This document shows positions 28,073 through 37,111 of a DNA stretch of 64,000 nt, piece by piece. Position numbers and translations under genes: made by a program. Below the pieces are notes generated by a model. That model saw only the letters and a list, made by a program, of their open reading frames with translations, had not been told where the DNA came from and searched no databases. The DNA comes from Roseiarcus sp963767245 (lineage in GTDB: Bacteria; Pseudomonadota; Alphaproteobacteria; Rhizobiales; Beijerinckiaceae). The stretch spans positions 186,001 through 250,000 of the forward strand of contig CAVYDG010000013.1 of the NCBI GenBank assembly GCA_963767245.1. The letters are read 5' to 3'. Within the stretch, counting starts at the first letter, position 1. Every line of letters begins with the position of its first letter.

Positions 28073-28789
28073 CTAGCCTTGTCGTTGCATCAAAACATCC
28101 TTGGCCTGATTGACCCGCGCGGCAAGCGCGGTCGAGCCGCCGTGATCTGGATGAAACTTTTTCATCAAGGCGCGATGGGCGCGAATGATGTCGGCCGCGC
28201 TCGCGCCCTCGGCGAGTCCGAGAACTTCGAGCGCGTCTTTGCGCGACATCGCGCCGCCGGCGCCGCCCCCTCCCCGCCCCTGAGACTCACCCTGGTCTGC
28301 CTCACGCCAGCCGGCGAACCGGCGGTCGAGATACGCCTCTAGCAGTTTGACGCCGTCCGGATCATCGCGCGCCAGCTCCTGCCGAAGACCCAGGAGCTCC
28401 GGCCGCGACAGGGTTTCCAGCGCTCTGCCCGCATAACCCCCGGCGAGCACCGAGCCGGTCATCACTCCGGTATCGTGATCGAGCCGCATCTCGATCATCG
28501 CCGAGCACGCCGCCGAGGCGCGGCCCGGGCGGGCCCCCGGGCCGGTGTTGCGAAATCGGGGACCACCCGCGCCCCGCGTGCGCCAGCCGGCGAAGTTCGC
28601 CACCATGCTCGCGACCGCAGTCGCAAGCCCGACCCGGCCGCGCAGGAGCAGGAGAAGCGCGCCAAGCATCCCGACCACGCCGCCGCCATGACGGACCAGC
28701 CGCGCCGCCGCAGCGGCGTCCATGCGCGCGAATTGCTTGATCGCCGACAGCAAAAGGAACAGCAAAATCAAGCCGATGACAAAGTTCAT
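28073..28789 (-). CDS. Membrane-anchored DnaJ-domain protein
   Basis: 238 residues. It begins with a membrane segment (FVIGLILLFLLLSAI), a second hydrophobic stretch (GMLGALLLLLRG), a middle domain (MIEMRLDHDTGVMTGSVLAG) and a C-terminal J domain from residue ~185: DALEVLGLAEGASAADIIRAH, with HPD in KKFHPDHGGS. The layout resembles the Tim14/DjlA-like J proteins of alphaproteobacteria that recruit DnaK to the membrane. It is convergent with the carboxypeptidase gene and followed upstream by the VWA gene on the same strand. Confidence 0.88.
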   Translation of the reverse strand: MNFVIGLILLFLLLSAIKQFARMDAAAAARLVRHGGGVVGMLGALLLLLRGRVGLATAVASMVANFAGWRTRGAGGPRFRNTGPGARPGRASAACSAMIEMRLDHDTGVMTGSVLAGGYAGRALETLSRPELLGLRQELARDDPDGVKLLEAYLDRRFAGWREADQGESQGRGGGGAGGAMSRKDALEVLGLAEGASAADIIRAHRALMKKFHPDHGGSTALAARVNQAKDVLMQRQG

Positions 28790-28878
28790 TCCCGCAGAGC
28801 TTTCACCTTGGGCCGGAGTCTTGCCTGGGTCCCGCGGCCCAAGTCAAAATGACCGTCGGGTCTCAGACTACGCCAAGT

Positions 28879-29589
28879 TTATTTGCCCCGCATCTGCGAC
28901 AGCAGCAGCCGCGCCTCGGGATCGGCGGCCGCCTCGCGCGCCAGCGCCGTGTGGCCGCCCGCGGCGTAGGCTGCGGCCGCGCGCAACAGCGCCGCCAGCC
29001 GCGCCGACGCCCCAGCGTCGAAGGCGCTGAAGGCCCCGCCGGTCAGGCGCGCGATCTCGCTGTACACCCGTTTCACCGCCGGATCGTGGCCTTCCTGGAA
29101 CATGAACGCCTTGACCCCGAGGAGCGCAAGCTCGCCGGCGAGGACTGCAAGCCGGTCCGGGTCCTCCTCCATCGCGTCGCCGACGAAAACGAGGACCGCC
29201 ACCTTGGCGCGTTTCGCCTCGTCGCGCGCATGGGCGAGCACCTTCCTGATCTGCGTCGATCCGCCGCGAACTTCGATCCGGCTCATCAGTTCGGCCAGCC
29301 CCTGTCCGCCGGAGACGAAATTCGACGCCCGGCATTCGTTCATGCCGCGGAAATAGACGAGCTGGACGTCGAGGCCTCCAAGCCCGGCGGCGGCCTGGAA
29401 CATCTTCGCCTGCAGCGTCTGGGCGAGATCCCAGGTCGGCTGGCGGCTCATGGTCGCGTCGAGAGCGAAGATCAGCCGTCCGCGTCCGGACGCAGCCGGC
29501 GCCGGAACCTTTTTCGCCGCCTCGACAAAGGCGGCGATGTCGTCGGCGCCGGTCCGCCGGGTGAGGGCGCCGTCCTTGTCCTTATTCAT
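28879..29589 (-). CDS. VWA-domain protein
   Basis: 236 residues. A von Willebrand type A fold begins with RLIFALDATMSRQPTWDLA; the metal-ion-dependent adhesion-site motif is altered from DxSxS to DATMS, which still has D, T/S positions. VQLVYFRGMNECRASNFV and VAVLVFVGDAMEEDPDRL supply further fold strands. Similar small VWA proteins occur beside DnaJ-like genes in Rhizobiales, as here. Cytoplasmic, no signal peptide. Function unknown; a role in protein complex assembly is only a guess. Confidence 0.8.
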   Translation of the reverse strand: MNKDKDGALTRRTGADDIAAFVEAAKKVPAPAASGRGRLIFALDATMSRQPTWDLAQTLQAKMFQAAAGLGGLDVQLVYFRGMNECRASNFVSGGQGLAELMSRIEVRGGSTQIRKVLAHARDEAKRAKVAVLVFVGDAMEEDPDRLAVLAGELALLGVKAFMFQEGHDPAVKRVYSEIARLTGGAFSAFDAGASARLAALLRAAAAYAAGGHTALAREAAADPEARLLLSQMRGK

Positions 29590-29664
29590 TCACGCCTCAA
29601 ACCTATGACCGAGGCATTAGATTGGGCGCCGCGACCCGCGCCACAAGCAGGCAAAGCGCCTTAT

Positions 29665-30102
29665 TTACAGCAGCCCGAGCCCCGCGAGTTCGCGCCGCAG
29701 CGCCTCCGGCATCTCGGCCAAGCCGGGCTGGCTCTCGTCGATGTCCGGCGGCGCGGACTTGGCTTCGTAATAACGCCAGCCCTGAAACGCCCGCATCGGC
29801 CGCGGCGCGACCGCGACCACCTCGGCGTCGAGCCAGAGCCGGCAGCGGCCGATCCCGTCCGAATCGACAAACGGCTCGATCCCCAGCATCTGCTGGCGGG
29901 CGGCGATCTGGCCCTTGATCACCCAGTAGAGCGAACCGCCGTCGAGAATGTCCGCGGCCCGCTTGGGCGCCATCCGGGTGACGTGGGCATGACGGAGCGG
30001 CGCGCGGCGGCGCCTGGCCTCCGCCATCCGCGCTCCCATCCACCCCCGCAGATCGGCGAGCGAGTCGGCGCCGACGCAAAGCTTGATCAGGTGCAGGGTC
30101 AT
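29665..30102 (-). CDS. DUF1489 family protein
   Basis: 145 residues from the ATG at 30102. LHLIKLCVGADSLADLRGW, HAHVTRMAPKRAADILDGGS and LYWVIKGQIAARQQMLGI are the hallmarks of DUF1489, an alphaproteobacterial family of unknown function. The open frame continues far upstream across the cardiolipin synthase gene on the other strand, which is accidental. Cytoplasmic by sequence. It precedes the VWA and DnaJ genes on the minus strand and may share their transcript. Confidence 0.88.
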   Translation of the reverse strand: MTLHLIKLCVGADSLADLRGWMGARMAEARRRRAPLRHAHVTRMAPKRAADILDGGSLYWVIKGQIAARQQMLGIEPFVDSDGIGRCRLWLDAEVVAVAPRPMRAFQGWRYYEAKSAPPDIDESQPGLAEMPEALRRELAGLGLL

Positions 30103-30264
30103 GGGGACGAAACTAACGCAGAGCGCCCAGCCTACCGAGCCTTGCTGCGCCGCTATCCACCGGGTTTGGCGCAGTCGTGCGCCTCGGCGCTGGTCTCGAA
30201 TCGGGTCAGGCGCTAAATTGGGCGCTCGCCGCGAAGGCGATAGATACAGAACTGGCGGCGCTAG

Positions 30265-31692
30265 GTGGATTTTTCTCTCGCGGCGTCCGCGCTGCCTGAA
30301 AGCCGCCCGCTTCTTGTCGGCGCTCTCCATCTCGTCATGGCCGGCGCAGTCACTATCCACGCCCTCCTGACTAAACGCGAAGTTCCGGCGGCAATCGGCT
30401 GGATCGGACTTGCTTGGCTCGCCCCGGTCCTCGGGTCGGTCCTCTATGTCGGATTTGGCGTCAACCGGGTGAAACGCCGTGCTCGCCGGCTGAAGGGGCC
30501 GGTTCGGAGCCACGATTCTGTGTCCGGGGACGACGCGCCGCCGCATGAGCCGCTCGACCGCCTCAAAGCCGCGGTCGGCAGGATCACCGGTCGCGACCTG
30601 GCGCCGAGCAGGGTCGCGGCGATTCTCGATTGCGGCGACGAGGCCTACCCGCAAATGCTCGCCGCGATCGAGAGCGCGAAAATTCATGTCCGGCTCTGTA
30701 GCTATATTTTTCGGGCCGACGAGGTCGGCGTGCAATTCATCAATGCCTTGGCAGGAGCCCATCGCCGAGGGGTCAAGACCCGCGTCCTGATCGACGGGTT
30801 TGGCGGCGGATTCCTGCGCTCGCCCGCCTATCATCGATTGCGGAGCCACGGCGTTCCCGTATCGCGCTTCCTTCATTCGACGCTGCCCTGGAAGATGCCG
30901 TTCCTCGATCTGCGGCTGCACAAGAAATGCCTGGTCGTGGACGGAGAGAGCGCTTTCGTCGGGGGTCTGAATATCGGCGACGAGAATGTGAACGCGCGGG
31001 AGCCGACGGCGCCGGTTCGGGACACCCATTTTCGCCTCGCGGGGCCGATCGTCCGCCAGATCGAGCAGGAGTTCGACGACGACTGGCTGTTCGCGACCGG
31101 AGAACAGCCCGTTCCAGCCGCCCCGGCGTCCCAGACAGTCCCGCCCCGCTGCCTGCCGGCGCGCGCAATCGTCGCCGGACCGGACCAGGAAGACGACCAA
31201 TTGGTGCTCATCTTCCTCTCCGCCATAAACATGGCGCGAGGATCGATCAGGATCGCCACCCCATATTTCTTGCCGCCGGAGGAACTGATCACCGCGCTCC
31301 AGCTGGCTGCTTTGCGCGGCGTGGAGGTTGATATTCTCCTGCCCGGCAGAACCAATCATCGGCTGGTTGCTTGGGCGGCCCACACCCATATTCGCCCCTT
31401 GCTCGAGGCAGGCTGTCGCGTCTGGCGAAGTCCGCCGCCTTTCGATCATTCGAAATTGATGACGGTCGATGGCGAGTGGAGCCTCGTTGGCAGCCCGAAT
31501 TGGGACATGCGAAGCCTTCGCTTGAATTTCGAGCTTGCCGTTGAGCTTTACGATCCGGAATTGGCCGCGAGGCTCGCCGAAATCATCGACGCCCGCCGCA
31601 TTCAGCCGATCACATTGGACGAGATCAATGGCCGCCTGTGGATTATAAAGCTCAGGGACGCTGCGGCTCGGCTCGCCATGCCCTATATCTGA
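30265..31692 (+). CDS. cls: Cardiolipin synthase / phospholipase D family
   Basis: 475 residues. Two N-terminal membrane segments (ALHLVMAGAVTIHALLTK and AAIGWIGLAWLAPVLGSVLY) precede two phosphodiesterase domains, each with an HKD motif: LRLHKKCLVVDGESAFVGG near residue 218 and DHSKLMTVDGEWSLVGSPN near residue 395. Family enzymes condense two phosphatidylglycerols (or PG with another donor) into cardiolipin. Start is a GTG at 30265 (VDFSLAASALPES). The next gene begins 30 bases downstream, so the two are probably one operon. Confidence 0.93.
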   Translation: MDFSLAASALPESRPLLVGALHLVMAGAVTIHALLTKREVPAAIGWIGLAWLAPVLGSVLYVGFGVNRVKRRARRLKGPVRSHDSVSGDDAPPHEPLDRLKAAVGRITGRDLAPSRVAAILDCGDEAYPQMLAAIESAKIHVRLCSYIFRADEVGVQFINALAGAHRRGVKTRVLIDGFGGGFLRSPAYHRLRSHGVPVSRFLHSTLPWKMPFLDLRLHKKCLVVDGESAFVGGLNIGDENVNAREPTAPVRDTHFRLAGPIVRQIEQEFDDDWLFATGEQPVPAAPASQTVPPRCLPARAIVAGPDQEDDQLVLIFLSAINMARGSIRIATPYFLPPEELITALQLAALRGVEVDILLPGRTNHRLVAWAAHTHIRPLLEAGCRVWRSPPPFDHSKLMTVDGEWSLVGSPNWDMRSLRLNFELAVELYDPELAARLAEIIDARRIQPITLDEINGRLWIIKLRDAAARLAMPYI

Positions 31693-31721
31693 GATCAGAT
31701 CGGATCGGATCGAGGTGTCCG

Positions 31722-32435
31722 TTGAAAGTTGCATCCTATAACATCCACAAATGCCGCGGCGCCGATGGCATGACCCGCCCAGACCGGATTGTCGGGGTGA
31801 TTCGCGAGCTTGGCGCGGACGTCGTCGCGCTTCAGGAAGTCGACCGGCATTTCGGTCGCCGCGGCGGCCTGCTCGATCCGCTGGCGCTCAGGCATGAAAC
31901 CGGAATGCGGCTTCTGGTGCAGTCGGACGTTTCCCACCGTCATGGCTGGCACGGCAACGCGTTGCTCGTTCGCGGCGATCCCGTATCTTACACGCGCTCC
32001 CGCCTGAGGCTGCCCGGGCGCGAGCCTCGCGGAGCGGTGGTCGCCGAATTGGATCTTGGCGAGGGGAAGTTTCGCATCATCGCGGCGCACCTCGGGTTGC
32101 TGCGTCTTTCACGGTTGGATCAGGTCGACGCGATCCTGGCGGCCTTTCACGATCTGCCCGCCATGCCGACCATCCTGCTCGGGGACTTCAATGAGTGGCG
32201 ACGGAGGCGACGCTCGGCGCTGAGCCGGCTTGAGCCGACGTTCGGGCTCTCGCCATCCGTGCTCAGCTTTCCCTCCCCCCGGCCGATCTTCCCGCTCGAC
32301 CGAATCCTCGGCTCGCCGAAAGGCCTGGTTACCGACCTCGCTGTGCATGACACGCCGTTGGCCCGACGATCGTCCGATCACCTCCCCTTGACGGCCAAAG
32401 TGGACCTGGCACCCGCGCAGCGGATCGCGGCCTGA
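31722..32435 (+). CDS. Endonuclease/exonuclease/phosphatase (EEP) family protein
   Basis: 237 residues from a TTG at 31722 (LKVASYNIHKCRGADG) with GAGG about eight bases upstream. EEP-fold landmarks are the first strand ASYNIHKC, the catalytic Glu in VVALQEVDRHFG, GDFNEWRRRRR, and the terminal His in SSDHLPLTAKV. Members hydrolyse phosphodiester bonds in nucleic acids, inositides or sphingomyelin. Pairing with a cardiolipin synthase gene is common in alphaproteobacteria and points to membrane-lipid processing, but the substrate is not known. Confidence 0.85.
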   Translation: MKVASYNIHKCRGADGMTRPDRIVGVIRELGADVVALQEVDRHFGRRGGLLDPLALRHETGMRLLVQSDVSHRHGWHGNALLVRGDPVSYTRSRLRLPGREPRGAVVAELDLGEGKFRIIAAHLGLLRLSRLDQVDAILAAFHDLPAMPTILLGDFNEWRRRRRSALSRLEPTFGLSPSVLSFPSPRPIFPLDRILGSPKGLVTDLAVHDTPLARRSSDHLPLTAKVDLAPAQRIAA

Positions 32436-32622
32436 GGTCGCAATGCTCGCGGCTCTTCGATCGACCCGCCAACTTAGCCGTGGCTCGCCCGGCGGCCCCA
32501 GCGGCGAAGATGCAGGCGACGGGCCTTCGAGCGCAGCCGTACCACTTTCCCGCCGCCGCCCTCGGGCGAGAAGGTCGGCGGCAGCGGATCGCACCTGAAA
32601 AACCGATAGCTTGTGAATTTAT

Positions 32623-32650
32623 TTGACAAAATCAGAAATCGTGCTATGTT
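32623..32650 (+). promoter_or_regulatory. Sigma-70-like promoter without an obvious gene
   Basis: TTGACA at 32623-32628 and TATGTT at 32645-32650 are separated by 16 bases, close to consensus. No coding gene lies downstream on this strand: transcription would run through a hairpin (GCCTG/CAGGC near 32665) and a dispersed repeat into the 3' end of the methylcrotonyl-CoA carboxylase alpha gene in antisense. Sixteen bases of it (32624-32639) recur at 50499-50514, so it may be part of a repeat family. Confidence 0.45.
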
Positions 32651-32702
32651 TGCGGTGGAAGCGCGGCGCCTGCGGGACAGGCGGCGCCGGGAGAGACGGC
32701 CG

Positions 32703-32767
32703 AAGAGAATTTTTTATGTTTGGAATCGCTGTAACCCATTGAAAAGTCCCGAATCCGCCAAATAAGA
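32703..32767 (-). repeat. Dispersed AT-rich repeat, copy 1
   Basis: Read on the minus strand it contains TCTTATTTGGCGGATTC, then GACTTTTCAATGGGTTAC and AAAAAATTCTCTT. The same order of blocks occurs at 62110-62172 on the plus strand. It begins about 100 bases after the mccA stop. Just beyond it (32771-32810) lies an imperfect hairpin of CCAAGC/GCTTGG units. An 83-codon frame over this region, overlapping the mccA stop as ATGA, is a by-product of the repeat in my view. Confidence 0.65.
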
Positions 32768-32866
32768 CCAAGCTAATCCAAGCATTCTTGTTTGGCTTGG
32801 CTTGGTGGGATTTGGTTGCGCTTGGGGCTATTTGGATGTGCAGCCTAGATCTGTGTATTTCCGTGC

Positions 32867-34868
32867 TCATCCCCGCGCTACGAGCGCTGCTGGTCCAGTC
32901 GTCGCCTTCGCCCCGGCCTTTCCCTCCGGCTCCACCCGCATGATGCGCTCGCCCATCTCGACCTGGTCGCCGACGTCGACGGTGAGGTCGCGCACGACCC
33001 CCGCGTGCGGGGCGACGAGGGCGTGCTCCATCTTCATCGCTTCAACGACCGCGAGGCGTTGGCCCGCTTCGACCTTCTCGCCATCCCCGACCGCGAGCGC
33101 AACCACGCGCCCGTTCATCGGCGCGCGGATCGCGGCGTCGCCCTCTTCCGCCGCCCCCTCGGCCTTGGCGAACGGATCGACAAGCTCGACGAACGCCTGC
33201 CGGCCGCCGGCGAAGGCATAGGCGCCGCCATCCGCCTCGTAGAGCGTGATCTCGTCCCGAGGCTGGGGGCCGTGGTCGTCGCCAAAGTCGGCGTTGGGGC
33301 CCTCGACGAGGTGCAGGCGCGCCGGGATGCGGTCAATCGTGACGTCGAGGCCGATCCGGCGCGCCCCGACCAGCTCGAACGAATCGGCGTTCCTCCACGG
33401 GTCGGACGGAGCGAGCGGCGAGCCCCGGCCTGCGTCGCCCTTGTCGAACAACATGAGCGCGGCGGCATGGACGGCGCGCTTGTCCGGCGGATGCGGCTGG
33501 GCGCCGAGGCGCCCGAGATTGGCGTCGATGAAGCCGGTGTCCACCGTGCCCGCCGCGAATTCCCGGCTGCGGATAAGCGCCCGCAGGAAGGAGAGATTGG
33601 TCTTCGGGCCGATGATCACGGCGTCGTCGAGCTCTTTCAGCATCGCCGCCAGCGCCTCGGCGCGGGTGGCTCCATGAACGATGAGCTTGGCGATCATCGG
33701 GTCGTAGTAGGGGGTGACGCTGTCGCCCGCGGCGACGCCGGTATCGACCCTGACGCCCTTAAACCCCTCCTCGCCCTTGAGGTTCAAGAGATGGATCCGG
33801 CCGGCCGAGGGCAGGAAATTATGCTCGGGATCCTCGGCGTAGACGCGCGCCTCGATCGCCGCGCCAGAACAGGCGATCTGCCCTTGCGCGAGCGGAAGCG
33901 GCTCGCCGGCGGCGATCCGGAACTGCCATTCGACCAGGTCGAGGCCGGTCACCGCCTCGGTCACCGGATGCTCGACCTGCAGCCTCGTGTTCATTTCGAG
34001 GAAATAGAAGGCGTCGGGTTTCAGGCCGCGCGACGGATCGGCGATGAATTCGACCGTCCCCGCCCCGACATAGCCCGCAGCCAGCGCCGCCTCGGTCGCC
34101 GCCTTGGCCATCGCCGCGCGCGTCTCCTCAGGCAGCCCCGGCGCCGGGCATTCCTCGACCACCTTCTGATGCCGGCGCTGAGCCGAGCAGTCGCGCTCGT
34201 AGAGATGGACGCAAGCTCCATGCGCGTCGGCGAAGACCTGCAATTCGATATGGCGGGGCGAGGCGAGGTATTTCTCGATCAGCACCCGTCCGTCGCCGAA
34301 CGCCGCCTCGGCCTCGCGGATCGCACTCTCCAGCCCGGCGTCGAACTCGACATGCGCGTCGACGCGGCGCATGCCCCGCCCGCCCCCGCCGGCGATCGCC
34401 TTGATCAGCACCGGATAGCCGATCTCATAGGCCTTCTCGCGCAGGAATTTCGGAGTTCTGGTTGTCGCCGTGATAGCCGGGAACGACCGGCACGCCGGCG
34501 CGCTGCATCAGCGCCTTGGCCGAACTTTTCAGGCCCATGGTCCGCATCGCCGCCGGCGGCGGACCAATGAAGACGATGCCGGCGCTGGCGCAGCGGTCGG
34601 CAAAATCGGCGTTTTCGGACAAGAATCCATAGCCAGGATGCAGGCACTCGGCGCCGACCTTCCGCGCCAGCGCGACAATGGCGTCCTGGTCGAGATAGCC
34701 GCTCGCGCCCTCTCCGATCTCGTGCGCTTCGTCGGCGAGCCGGGTGAACAGCGCCCCGCGGTCTGCCGGCGTATGCAGGACGATCGCCCGGATTCCCATG
34801 CCCCGCGCGGTGCGAATGATCCGGCAGGCGATCTCGCCGCGATTGGCGATGAGGACGTTGGCGAACAT
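32867..34868 (-). CDS. mccA: Methylcrotonyl-CoA carboxylase alpha (biotin carboxylase) subunit, interrupted by a one-base frameshift
   Basis: The first frame (34868 down) has FANVLIANRGEIACRIIRTA, CLHPGYGFLSENADFA and GVPVVPGYHGDNQ; it breaks near 34455. The rest resumes with LIKAIAGGGGRGMRRVDAH in the neighbouring frame and continues through FLEMNTRLQVEHPVTEAVTG to a C-terminal biotinyl domain with VVEAMKMEHAL. Removing one base from GAGTTC at 34453-34458 (plus strand) gives Q-T-P-K-F-L in line with relatives that have Q-x-P-x-F-L. Intact length ~666 residues. With the beta subunit at 38.7-40.3 kb it would carboxylate 3-methylcrotonyl-CoA in leucine breakdown. Assignment to MCC rather than propionyl-CoA carboxylase rests mainly on the beta subunit. 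Confidence 0.88.
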
Positions 34869-35025
34869 GTCAAGGCTCCCCGAGAGCGTTGTCTAGCGAA
34901 CGGCGGCGCCGATGGCGAGCGCCCGATGGCGCCGCCTTCCGCGCCCGAGCCAAAGAAAGTCACAAAGCCCCTTCATAAGGAGGTCCACTCCCCCTTCAAT
35001 CGCAACCCAACGGATCATCCCGCCG

Positions 35026-36036
35026 ATGACCTTCATCGACCGAGCGCGCGCCTTCATCGGCCTCGCCGACCCCATTCCCAAATGGCCCCCCGACAGGCTT
35101 TCGCTCGCGCTCCAGGGCGGCGGTTCGTTCGGCGCATTCACCTGGGGCGTCCTCGACCGGCTCCTGGAAGAGCCCGCGATCGGCTTTGACGCGATCAGCG
35201 GCGCCAGCGCCGGCGCCGTCAATGCCGTGGTGATGGCGTCGGGTATGGTCGACGGCGGGCCGGACGAGGCGCGGGCGCGTCTTGGCCAGTTCTGGCGGCG
35301 GATGAGCCGGGCGGCGGCGCTCATGCCCAAGCCGGCCGAATCTCCGTTCGGGGCCGGCCTCGAATTCGCGATCCGCTCGCTGTCGCCCTATCAATTCAAT
35401 CCGTTCAACCTCAATCCGCTGCGCGAGGCGCTCCTGGCGTCGGTTGATTTCGACCGCCTGCGGGACCACTCGCCGATCAAGCTCCTCATCGCCACGACCC
35501 GAGTCAGCGACGGCAGGCTGAGAATCCTCACCACCCCCGAATTGACCGTCGACGCCGTCCTCGCCTCGGCCTGCCTGCCCCTCGTTCATCATACGATCGA
35601 ACTCGACGGCGAAGCCTATTGGGACGGCGGCTATGCGGCCAATCCGCCCCTCATCCCGCTCATCCGGGCCTCGGAATCCGATCACGCGCTCGTCGTCCAG
35701 GTCACGCCGATCAAGTCGGACCGGCTGCCCAAGTCCGCGCGCGATATCGCCAGGCGCATCGAGCAGATCCAGTTCAATGCGACGCTCAACAGCGAACTGG
35801 AGACGCTCAAATTCGGGAAAATGATCGGGGCGACCGAGAAACTGCGGCGGCTGCGCATCGGCCGCATTTCGGTCGACGAGGAAATCGAAGGATTGGCGAA
35901 CGAAAGCGCGGGCAACCTCGATTGGGACTTCCTCGAACGCCTGCACGCCGGCGGCCACGTCGCCGCCGACCTGTGGCTCAGACAGGACATGCCTCAGGCC
36001 GCGGCTGCCCGCAGGCCCGACAAAGCTGCTTCGTAA
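35026..36036 (+). CDS. Patatin-like phospholipase
   Basis: 336 residues from the ATG at 35026. The oxyanion-hole glycines are in LALQGGGSFGAFTWG, the nucleophile elbow is ISGASAGAVNAVVM (GxSxG), and the catalytic Asp is in YWDGGYAANPPL (DGG). These define a patatin Ser/Asp-dyad lipase. No signal peptide; cytoplasmic or membrane-peripheral. Similar proteins in Rhizobiales lie near PHA genes and some act in PHB metabolism, but nothing here confirms that. Divergent from mccA. Confidence 0.88.
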   Translation: MTFIDRARAFIGLADPIPKWPPDRLSLALQGGGSFGAFTWGVLDRLLEEPAIGFDAISGASAGAVNAVVMASGMVDGGPDEARARLGQFWRRMSRAAALMPKPAESPFGAGLEFAIRSLSPYQFNPFNLNPLREALLASVDFDRLRDHSPIKLLIATTRVSDGRLRILTTPELTVDAVLASACLPLVHHTIELDGEAYWDGGYAANPPLIPLIRASESDHALVVQVTPIKSDRLPKSARDIARRIEQIQFNATLNSELETLKFGKMIGATEKLRRLRIGRISVDEEIEGLANESAGNLDWDFLERLHAGGHVAADLWLRQDMPQAAAARRPDKAAS

Positions 36037-36168
36037 GCCGAATCAGAATTTCGCCTGCGCGTGTCCAGGCATGTTTTTTGACATCGGTCGTTGTTCGAAG
36101 CTACGTTCGACGCCTGGCTCGCGCCTCATCGATCAGCGCCGGACTCGCGTTGGGGAGGGATTTCCAAA

Positions 36169-36651
36169 ATGACAATTCGCCAACTTGCCTGCTTGACCGC
36201 CGCAGCGGCTCTGACCGCGTTGGCGAGCTCTCCCGTTCCGGCGCAAACGAACGTGCAGGCCGGAACCCTTACCTGCGATGTGTCCGCGGGGATCGGCTTG
36301 ATCTTGACGCAGAAACAGACGATGACCTGCAGCTTCGTACCTGTCGCTGGCGGGCCGCCAGATCTTTATACCGGCCGCATCGACCAGTTCGGCGTCGCAA
36401 TTGGCGCGGTTCAGCAAGGCACCCTGATCTGGGGCGTACTCGCGCCGACCAGCGGCGTGCCGCATGGCGCGCTGGCCGGCACTTACGTGGGCGTCGGCGC
36501 CCAGGCGACCGCCGGCGTTGGCCTCGGCGCGAACGCGCTCATCGGCGGGACCGGGCGGGCGTTTTCGTTGCAGCCGCTTTCGGTCCAGGGACAGACCGGC
36601 GTCAATATCGCTGGCGGCGTCACAACGGTTACGCTGACGCCGGTGCATTGA
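36169..36651 (+). CDS. Exported DUF992 protein
   Basis: 160 residues from the ATG at 36169 with GGGAGGG upstream. A signal peptide (LACLTAAAALTALASSPVPAQ) precedes a beta-rich Gly/Thr-rich domain with AGTLTCDVSAGIGLIL, TMTCSFVPVAGGPPDLYTG and GTYVGVGAQATAGVGLGAN, recognisable as DUF992, a small periplasmic alphaproteobacterial family. Two Cys (LTCD, MTCS) are placed for a disulfide. Function unknown. Stands alone between patatin and the YqjD-like gene. Confidence 0.82.
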   Translation: MTIRQLACLTAAAALTALASSPVPAQTNVQAGTLTCDVSAGIGLILTQKQTMTCSFVPVAGGPPDLYTGRIDQFGVAIGAVQQGTLIWGVLAPTSGVPHGALAGTYVGVGAQATAGVGLGANALIGGTGRAFSLQPLSVQGQTGVNIAGGVTTVTLTPVH

Positions 36652-36774
36652 CGTAAAGGGGAAAGCAAGGGCGCGGGTATGAGAGTGCGGTTCGAGCGGC
36701 GGCGAACCTGCGCCTGACTTGACCGGGAGCGAGCGGCATCGGCGGCAGGGGCCCTTACGTTCGGGAGGGAGCGC

Positions 36775-37107
36775 ATGACGAAAAAGGACCAGCCGGAAAG
36801 CGGAGAAGAGGCGCAAGGCCATGAGAACCCTAGCGCCGCGGCTGTATCGGCCGCCGCCAAACACGCGCAGCATGCGCTCGAAAACGCAAAGGACATCGTC
36901 GCCCAGGCCCACCTCGACGAGGTCGGCGCCAGGGCCGCAGCAGCAGCGGCGAACCTCTATCGCGAAGGCCGCGAGCGTCTCGCCGGCAACGAGGAGCTGT
37001 CGCAGGCGACGGAACAATTGAGCGCCGCCATCCGCAGGAATCCGCTCGCGGCGGTTGGAATCGCGTTCTCGGCTGGTCTTCTGCTTGCGCTTCTGACCCG
37101 CGGTTAG
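36775..37107 (+). CDS. DUF883/YqjD-like tail-anchored membrane protein
   Basis: 110 residues. A charged helical N-terminal part (HAQHALENAKDIVAQAHLDE, LYREGRERLAGNEELSQAT) ends in a single C-terminal membrane helix preceded by RRNPLAAVGIAFSAGLLLA, the RxNP-x-A-V-G signature of the ElaB/YqjD family. E. coli YqjD binds ribosomes at the membrane in stationary phase. The gene downstream, 4 bases away, encodes a YqjE-like membrane protein, the same order as in E. coli. Confidence 0.82.
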   Translation: MTKKDQPESGEEAQGHENPSAAAVSAAAKHAQHALENAKDIVAQAHLDEVGARAAAAAANLYREGRERLAGNEELSQATEQLSAAIRRNPLAAVGIAFSAGLLLALLTRG

Positions 37108-37111
37108 GGCG

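Noticed and set aside
30103..31734. Upstream extension of the DUF1489 frame to 689 codons
   Set aside because: The extension is antisense to cardiolipin synthase; DUF1489 proteins are about 145 residues and begin at the ATG at 30102.
32619..32870. 83-codon frame overlapping the mccA stop by ATGA
   Set aside because: It is made largely of a dispersed repeat and hairpin DNA; the coupling to mccA is tempting but the sequence looks non-coding.
33005..34570. 521-codon plus-strand frame opposite mccA
   Set aside because: Shadow of the biotin carboxylase gene with no recognisable domain.
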